Shown: positions 59,201-64,000 of the stretch, in pieces
How positions within the stretch are numbered: the first letter of the stretch is position 1
How the letters are laid out: each line of letters starts with the position of its first letter
Assembly: GCA_003194525.1 (NCBI GenBank)
Contig: NBIV01000167.1
Coordinates: 124,001-188,000 of the forward strand
Direction: 5' to 3'
Origin: Gracilariopsis chorda
Lineage: Eukaryota; Rhodophyta; Florideophyceae; Gracilariales; Gracilariaceae
DNA length: 64,000 nucleotides
Made by a program: the position numbers and the translations under genes
Notes under the pieces: generated by a model
Told to the model about the DNA's origin: nothing
Database searches by the model: none
Seen by the model: the letters and a program-made list of their open reading frames with translations, nothing else

Positions 59201-60136
59201 GGGTCGCTTCCTTGCATCACAGATCTGCACAGACCAGGGGTGACGTTCGCACCAACCGCCAACTTCATCTCCAACCCCACGTACATTGGCAGCATGTGCC
59301 GCTAATTTCTCCCTGGCTTTGCGACGTTCTTCTGTGAGCGGTCTCGGCGTAAGATCAAGCGATCTGGCCGTAGAGCGCCCGGGACACGACATAGACAATA
59401 GATCAACCCCACCTTCAAGATGATTTTCATTGTCAGGCTTGTCAACATCCACGGGATTAGATCCAGCGGGTGCTTCACCGGGTTCAGGGCTCAGGAGTTG
59501 TGCTTGGGAGAAGCTTTTGGTCTTGCCACTTGGTTCTTTTGCGGCGGTATGCGAGCAGTTTGAATAATATCGGCTAATGCTGTCTCCCACGCTGGTAGCA
59601 CGGATAGAGCTCTTTGCATCAGAACTCTCAAACTGAGAGAAAGATCGATTGTGATTCCTGGAAGGTGTTGCTATTTTGTTTTCCCTTGCGCCTGTGCGTG
59701 CAGAAGAGAACGGGGAAGTATCACTTGAACGATGTCCATGATCCCACTCGTCATGAATACGAGCACGCTTCGTAGAGAGAAGCTGTTCTTCATCATCCGC
59801 ATCAAGAAAAAGCTCGCGCTTGAGTGCGGAAGCGTGTTGATCAGGGCTCTTTTGGTTGAGGCGTTTCTCTGCATAGGTACGACTACGACTGGAGCGCGGC
59901 CTCGATGACACACCGAGCCCGGTAGAGGGTGTGTCATTGCTGAAAAGGGGTTTGAGTTTCTCGGGTTCTGATGGCGTGTTCTTGGGTGTGGTGTTGGACA
60001 TCGAGGGACCTTCTCGGTCCGCTTTAGGGCTGAAGAAAGAGAGGAGAGTTGACTGCTGCTTAGGGGCGGATGAGCGCGACAGACGCTTGGCCGTCTTCGG
60101 TGGTGTGCGCTTCATGGTGCTTCCCTGCCCCTTCAT
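56297..60136 (-). CDS. MSH6: MutS homologue MSH6, mismatch repair
   Basis: A 1279-codon intronless gene. I start it at the first in-frame ATG (60136, MKGQGSTMKRTPP), since no upstream ATG precedes an in-frame stop. Residues 28-35 form a PCNA-binding PIP box (QSTLLSFF). A ~330-residue disordered head follows, with no PWWP or Tudor domain. MutS domain I begins at SPFQRQFWSIKKDHYDVLIF, and GKFYELYDVDA carries the mismatch-wedge Phe and Glu (about residues 367 and 369). Connector, lever and clamp domains fill the middle. The ATPase has Walker A TGPNAGGKSTLA and Walker B VIADEVGRGTSTHDG. With MSH2 this protein forms MutS-alpha, which finds base mismatches and small loops in nuclear DNA. MSH7-type plant proteins are the main alternative. 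Confidence 0.95.
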   Translation of the reverse strand: MKGQGSTMKRTPPKTAKRLSRSSAPKQQSTLLSFFSPKADREGPSMSNTTPKNTPSEPEKLKPLFSNDTPSTGLGVSSRPRSSRSRTYAEKRLNQKSPDQHASALKRELFLDADDEEQLLSTKRARIHDEWDHGHRSSDTSPFSSARTGARENKIATPSRNHNRSFSQFESSDAKSSIRATSVGDSISRYYSNCSHTAAKEPSGKTKSFSQAQLLSPEPGEAPAGSNPVDVDKPDNENHLEGGVDLLSMSCPGRSTARSLDLTPRPLTEERRKAREKLAAHAANVRGVGDEVGGWCERHPWSVQICDARKRPPEHPDYDKSTLYVPPSELSDNRGTKNGGLSPFQRQFWSIKKDHYDVLIFFKKGKFYELYDVDADIGHKELGLNYTKGGRVDMRCCGVPEQAFDKHTARLIDLGYKVGRVEQTETAIAAEKRKNASKGNKSSICERSLVRVLTKATVSDDGLLKDHRSRYVIAILEDGLESFPSVPTATESGSDNSTVIGICYVDVASGRISISQILDDARLCKTERLLTFLQPHEYIIDTSTCSERLRNIVRWDTRRHEADLFDLAKKNGFQIMTESRLASYLLDPSSTSQHREEYERVCQYIKQYPLGSKAFGAMASYLKTLVIDRETLSIGNYNLFPSPDTMETESPAAAERFFPASAPDRLLMDASTLQNLEVLSSSLDGSERGALLSFIDRAQTAAGRRLLRKWISEPLVSAEEIEDRLQAVSDIHVLEDEDGGRTLNQLLKQLRTKKDLERALPRLHRQATTTNNAVMFDDTNKRNVKSFVSVLRSLQDCLCALETLARAMDSSNPKSKRLKWLCAVGGGIPADVLDKLNYFLGEAFDLEKAESLGEIAPKAGAIPNYDTCREALDEIEYELSLELRKWQTKLRDKTVKFYHRGKEPYQLEVRLSTIRNCTPDAFEVVSESKTAKRFYTRAIKSLVRQQKDALESFEAAASSVARDIMRQFDQEYKTWDALSKVCAEVDAIIGLAFASRDEGSGPMTRPTILPNEHPHPTVHAKGLRHPILARLSESFVSNDVRLGGEGNPDIMILTGPNAGGKSTLARQIAVSAILAQTGCFVPAQFFALRPFEDIYVRMGASDDLARGRSTFMVEMEEVSNILNNATSRSLVIADEVGRGTSTHDGYAVAYASLDHMAKVNRSLVVFSTHYSQLGEDVVAQGCQGGRSPFKIYEMAAAVNEQTKNITFLYKLQEGSGGQSRGVYCARVAGISGDIADEAEEAAQRFDRSLARRLSASQFSKLHRGLDNGPGSVVRILEHL

Positions 60137-60754
60137 CGAATCGACTAATGCATCCACAGAGGCTGAGAAGGTCGGGGCGATGACGTCTACTACGTCAGGC
60201 GACGCGCTGGCCGTGGAGGTCGTTTGTACGGAGCATCAAAGAGGGGACTGCAACAAGAGTTCGGCCTCAGACATCGAAAGGGTCGGTTTGGGTTTCGGTT
60301 CAGACAAAAGTTCCCGCCATTTCGTTCGGGCACAGACAAAGCGCCGGAAGGACAGGTCAGCGCAAGGGCGGTGTCAACAGCTGCGTATGAAAGGTGGACA
60401 CGTACAACAAAAAGTGCACTTCAGAGTTAGATGCTACCCCTTTACCCCGAGCTCGCTCGAATGGAAAATGTCAACCTGAGGTTGTACGCTTCACGAATCG
60501 TTCAAAATATATCCAAAAATCCGGCAAATGATGACCATGACGTACATTGAGCCAGATCCATTCCGCATTCAGTTGAGAATGTCCCGGACTCAGGGCTTCG
60601 GTGCGCAATGGTCCGCCAATCGTCGTCTTGCTCATCAAGTGTGCCTTTGTTGAACCAGGAGAGAAGAATCCGCGATCAAATCTCACACTCTGTCCGACGA
60701 TCAACAAACGATTTCAAACTCCAGCTTTCTGGTTAACTACATTGAGCCGCCGAT
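60137..60754. promoter_or_regulatory. Shared divergent promoter region of MSH6 and the BSD2-like gene
   Basis: About 620 bp separate two head-to-head ATGs. No TATA box stands out. The open frames seen here are unconvincing. Confidence 0.5.
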
Positions 60755-61327
60755 ATGCAGAGCGCTTTCGTATCCGCAATTCCTCTGCAAAGTACCCGCG
60801 TTCGAACTTCGCCGTCCATCTGCATGACTGAAAAACCAGCAGATGAATCCTCTCAACCCAAACCTGAATCCTCTCCTTCACCTTCGCCCTCCACCTCGCG
60901 TAAGAAGACAGTTAAATCTAACGCTTCATTCAAGAACGAGTTTCTACCTGAGTTTGGGGTGAAGGGCCCTGGCTCGAGACCGCCTTGGGATCTTCGCCCA
61001 AAAAGCTTAAGAAAAGAAGTTGAAAATCCGGAAGTGTGTGACTGTTGCCGCGGCACTGGAATTATGACTTGCTCGTTCTGTTCGGGAACTGATTTTCAGA
61101 AGGCAGACGGCTCCTTTTCAAAATGTCCTGCCTGCGATGGCAAGAAGCAGGTCCAGTGCTCCGTTTGCTTTGGAACCAAGAAGAACATCGAACTTGTAAG
61201 TTTTCCCACTGATTCATATCAGGACGTGCCATCTAGCTTCACGCGCACTGACTTCTTCGTTCGTTTTGTCTCTATAGGAGGGAAGTTGGTGGGAAAAAGG
61301 TATAGCGGCACTGTTCAGCAAATAAAC
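60755..61327 (+). CDS. Plastid-targeted BSD2-like DnaJ-type zinc-finger protein
   Basis: Two exons, 60755-61195 and 61280-61327, joined in phase 0 across an 84-bp intron with a consensus donor GTAAGT and acceptor TATAG. The spliced product is about 162 residues. The first ~25 residues (Ser/Arg/Thr-rich, almost without acidic residues) look like a transit peptide. Next is a Ser/Pro-rich linker, and then four Cys pairs: CDCCRGTGI, CSFCSGTD, CPACDGKK and CSVCFGTK. This is the DnaJ-type Zn module of BSD2, LQY1 and PSA2-like plastid chaperones and thiol-disulfide factors. The protein ends NIELEGSWWEKGIAALFSK. No J domain is present. In land plants BSD2 helps Rubisco assembly; the red-algal role is not established. 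Confidence 0.8.
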
Positions 61328-63207
61328 CAGGCAGCATGGCCAGAAGCAGGGCATTGTTTTCTTTCTCTGATTGCTTTGACTCATTCTGCTGTTGCAGTAT
61401 TGTTCAGAGAGCCGACAAATGCCGTGAAAAGCTACTGAAGCTGCATATTTATGACGTATCAATGGCTTAAATTCAAATCGCTTCAGTTCCCTCGTCCTTA
61501 TACGCTAATGCATAGGAGTTTTCCTATCTCATAATGCCCTCACCAACGTGGCAGAATTTCTTCGTTTCTTTTTCCGCGTCCATAATGTGGTTCCCAGGTA
61601 CTAGAATCGAATTTAGAGCATGCAGCTGCCAGCTCGATCGGCTCTTCTTTCTCCGCAAGCCCTAGCTTGCTGGCGGGGAAAGAAGGCCCTGTTGAGCTAA
61701 ACATTCACTTCCACATGCGTTATGCACGTGAGGGGCATGGCCATCTGTTTTAGTACTTGATGAGGGATGGGGTTTAGATTTTCGCAGCTCGTGAAGATAT
61801 GCATTCGTACAGATACGCAATGCTAAGCTTCTTGCTCTACCCTTGGGTAGTAGCACTACAATAAAGAATATGGCGGGGTAAACGCAACATGTGCGTGTAC
61901 AGAAGTACGGGCTCATGTCAATAGTTCCGAGACTGTGTTAGGGAACCTCGCTGAAGAACGCTTTCCTTCTAAACTGTAAGTGTTGGACATGCGAGGTCTA
62001 CTCAGTATCTGAATTTAAAACCGATACTTTGCAACACGTAGGGTCATCGTTAAGGTGATTAATTGCTTCTGGTTCCTTTACATGTGTACACATACGTAAC
62101 CAACTTTACTACGTAAACGGCCATCAAGGCTCATTGCCTTCTTCAGAAGAAGCAAAATCACTGAGGCATATCCTAGCACATGAACGGAGCAAAACGACAT
62201 GCGTTCACAACATGAAAACATAGAGAGCTACAATGGGTGGACCTTCGAATTTCATGCTAAACCTTTTAAAGGGTTAGAATGCTACACCAAACCAACCTGT
62301 TGTGCCCCCGTGGTCCTTGGAAGCAATTGTACATTAGATTGTGTGGTGACGTTCTTCCAAAGACGAAATTCGAATCTGAAACTATTGCAACAAGCTTTAA
62401 CTTTCTATCTTTCGCAACCCTTATTCGGCGTCCGAGTCATTGACCCCCGTTTTCAGGTAAATGAGACCTCAAGAGGATAGAACAGAGTCTCGTGACCGAT
62501 ATCGAATGTAAAAGAAAAGCCAAACCAATACAGGTGTCGTTACGTTCATAGCAGTTGGTCAAAGGTTGATGTGGCTCGTGATTTGCGCAAAAGCGCGAGC
62601 GCAGCGGATGACGAAGCAAAGTTCCCTTTGGGCTCGTCTTTTACACTTGAAACGCAAGTATGTAAGACGACTCCTCATGGGATACCAGAGTGTAAGGACT
62701 CGGGTTGTTCCGTCCAGTTCGGATTGGTACCAAAAATACCGAGAGTACGCACGCATGGAAGGGATCAATTCACATAGCTACCTGCACCCTTCGTAAATGC
62801 CTTGTATTGGCTCGTTTTCACAATGTCAAACGCAGTACCAGCTTCAACTCGGCTTTTCGTCGTGACCTTTTTGTCGTGAGCTCGATCAACCACCCTGATG
62901 CACGTGATCTGTGGCGTTATGCGCGGAGCTGGGCGATATCACGGAATACAACGAGATTGTTTAGCCAGTTTTATGCGTTGTTTTAATGGTGAGGATTGCG
63001 AAGAGTGTTGTTTGGGCAGAACTGTTAGCAGACCAGGTGCATGGTATCGTCAAGCTGAGTCGAAATGACGGGGGGATAAGAGAGGTGCTATGTGCAAGAA
63101 CTAGTGTGGGTAAAATGCACCTTGCTCAACGTGTACAAAGGTTAAGAGCGGCCACACCGTTGACCTGGACCTGGAGATTCGGATGGGGGTTGGGATGAGG
63201 TGAGAAT
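61328..63207. other. No supported gene
   Basis: Only short frames. A 76-codon plus-strand frame from an ATG near 62566 (KQSSLWARLLHLKRKYVRRL, then SDWYQKYREYARMEG) is helical and basic and could be a real small or spliced exon, but nothing fixes it. The stretch 61440-62190 shows nothing. Confidence 0.4.
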
Positions 63208-63783
63208 CTAACATGCATGCGTCTTGCATATAGGACACAAACTTCTCTTCTCTAGCCAAATATCGACACACTTCAGCATGTGAGGGACAATGAAGAAAAT
63301 GGAAACGGAAGGAAATGCGAACACACAAAGTGGGGTTAGTATCAAGTTGGGATCTCATTGAGCCGACAAGGGGATAGAAATTGGGGCACGACATACCTCT
63401 GCGTGAAATGCGTGGTTGCAGGTAAGATGTCGAACAGACTCGCCTTGTTCGTATGGGCCGAGGCAGATGGCGCATTTATCTCCTCTCTTAACCGGTATGA
63501 CGACGCTCTCAATGTCGTCTTGTTCTTCACCGACGATTTCAAGCGGCAGTTTATCAATCATGGTCTTGCAAGCACCATGTGGGACGAAGATTCCCAGAAG
63601 CATATCGAACAAGAGTGTAAAAGGGCCTGTGGGTTCACGCATACGTCGTGGTAAACAGGCCTTGAGCGCATTGGAGAAGGAATGCACAACGGATTGAAGG
63701 GTGGAAAGCGGGGTTGGGGCGGCAGCGCACGGTTGCACCGGTAAAGGCGCGCAATCGAAGATATCGAAGACCACGGCGTCCAT
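63208..63783 (-). CDS. Small RING-H2 finger protein (putative E3 ubiquitin ligase)
   Basis: Exon 1 is 63397-63783 from an ATG (MDAVVFDIFDCAPLP). The intron is 63271-63396 (126 bp, donor GTATGT, acceptor GAAG) and exon 2 is 63208-63270. The join is phase 0 and exactly completes the RING: CAIC (exon 1), TCNHAFHAE, then CVDIWLEKRSLCPIC (exon 2). That is the C3H2C3 pattern CX2C...CX1HX2HX2C...CX2C, with the Trp and the Pro-Ile-Cys typical of E2-binding RINGs. The product is about 149 residues, with no membrane segment. It ends CKTHAC. The N-terminus has no recognised domain. The substrate is unknown. Confidence 0.85.
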
Positions 63784-64000
63784 GCTGGGAGGGGAAGGTG
63801 AACAAGAACAGAGGTGAAGCGGGCGAGAGCAAGCTGCAGAGTGGAGAGTGGAAACGGGAGACACAGCTAGCTAGCGCATCAAAGGGCGAATGTTAAGATG
63901 AAGAAGTAGGATGTAGACGGGTTGGAGGCAGCGCAAACGCGAGGATGATTTGGCACAGTGCGAGATGGAGAACGAAAGTGAGTGCAAGATGCGCGATAGG
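63784..64000. other. Upstream flank of the RING-H2 gene
   Basis: Purine-rich on the plus strand (pyrimidine-rich on the coding strand). It is the likely promoter and leader, and no motif was recognised. Confidence 0.4.

Noticed and set aside
57440-59337. Several plus-strand frames inside MSH6
   Set aside because: All lie opposite well-conserved MutS domains.
62986-63198. 70-codon plus-strand frame
   Set aside because: No usable similarity; it lies just downstream of the RING-H2 gene on the opposite strand.

Overview
The window reads as repeat-rich nuclear DNA of a photosynthetic eukaryote, most likely a red alga. This is an inference from four things: nuclear genes with no or very short introns, a zinc-finger protein with a plastid-transit-like N-terminus, Ty3/gypsy chromoviruses, and abundant Helitron, pogo and Harbinger-like debris. 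No database search was possible. Supported host genes are few: a six-finger C2H2 protein (3.3-4.7 kb), an intronless MSH6 (56.3-60.1 kb, minus), a BSD2-like DnaJ-type zinc-finger gene (60.8-61.3 kb, plus) head-to-head with MSH6, and a two-exon RING-H2 gene (63.2-63.8 kb, minus).

Layout. 1-5.7 kb: a ~200-bp repeat array, a headless duplicate of the zinc-finger gene, the complete gene, and a pogo transposase remnant touching the duplication breakpoint. 5.8-7.7 kb: a LINE 3' fragment and an old tandem repeat array. 7.7-19.3 kb: a near-complete but broken Ty3/gypsy chromovirus (family A) with ~825-bp LTRs and a long extra coding region on the opposite strand before the 3' LTR. 19.3-23.6 kb: the 3' part of a related chromovirus. 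24-33.4 kb: an unusual low-repeat gene cluster. Its minus-strand genes are a charged protein, a multi-pass membrane protein, and a large protein with a ParB/sulfiredoxin-like domain and a 2OG-Fe(II) dioxygenase-like domain. Its plus-strand genes are an unknown protein and a DPPY-type methyltransferase. A 55-bp-arm palindrome lies between the two sets. 33.4-55.4 kb: a transposon graveyard with a Helitron, another chromovirus 3' part, a Harbinger/ISL2EU-like remnant, a Ty1/copia fossil holding two solo LTRs with perfect 5-bp target duplications, and a fresh tandem repeat pair. 55.4-64 kb: the gene-dense end.

Three observations stand out. The family A chromovirus is peppered along its length, coding and non-coding alike, with short perfect hairpins (4-6 bp stems, 2-5 nt loops), far denser than in the host MSH6 gene. 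The antisense coding region is conserved between two diverged elements. The 24-33 kb cluster combines ParB-like, dioxygenase-like and DNA-methylase-like genes in a divergent layout and looks like a DNA-modification cassette. Most of its damage is premature stops that leave the frame unshifted.
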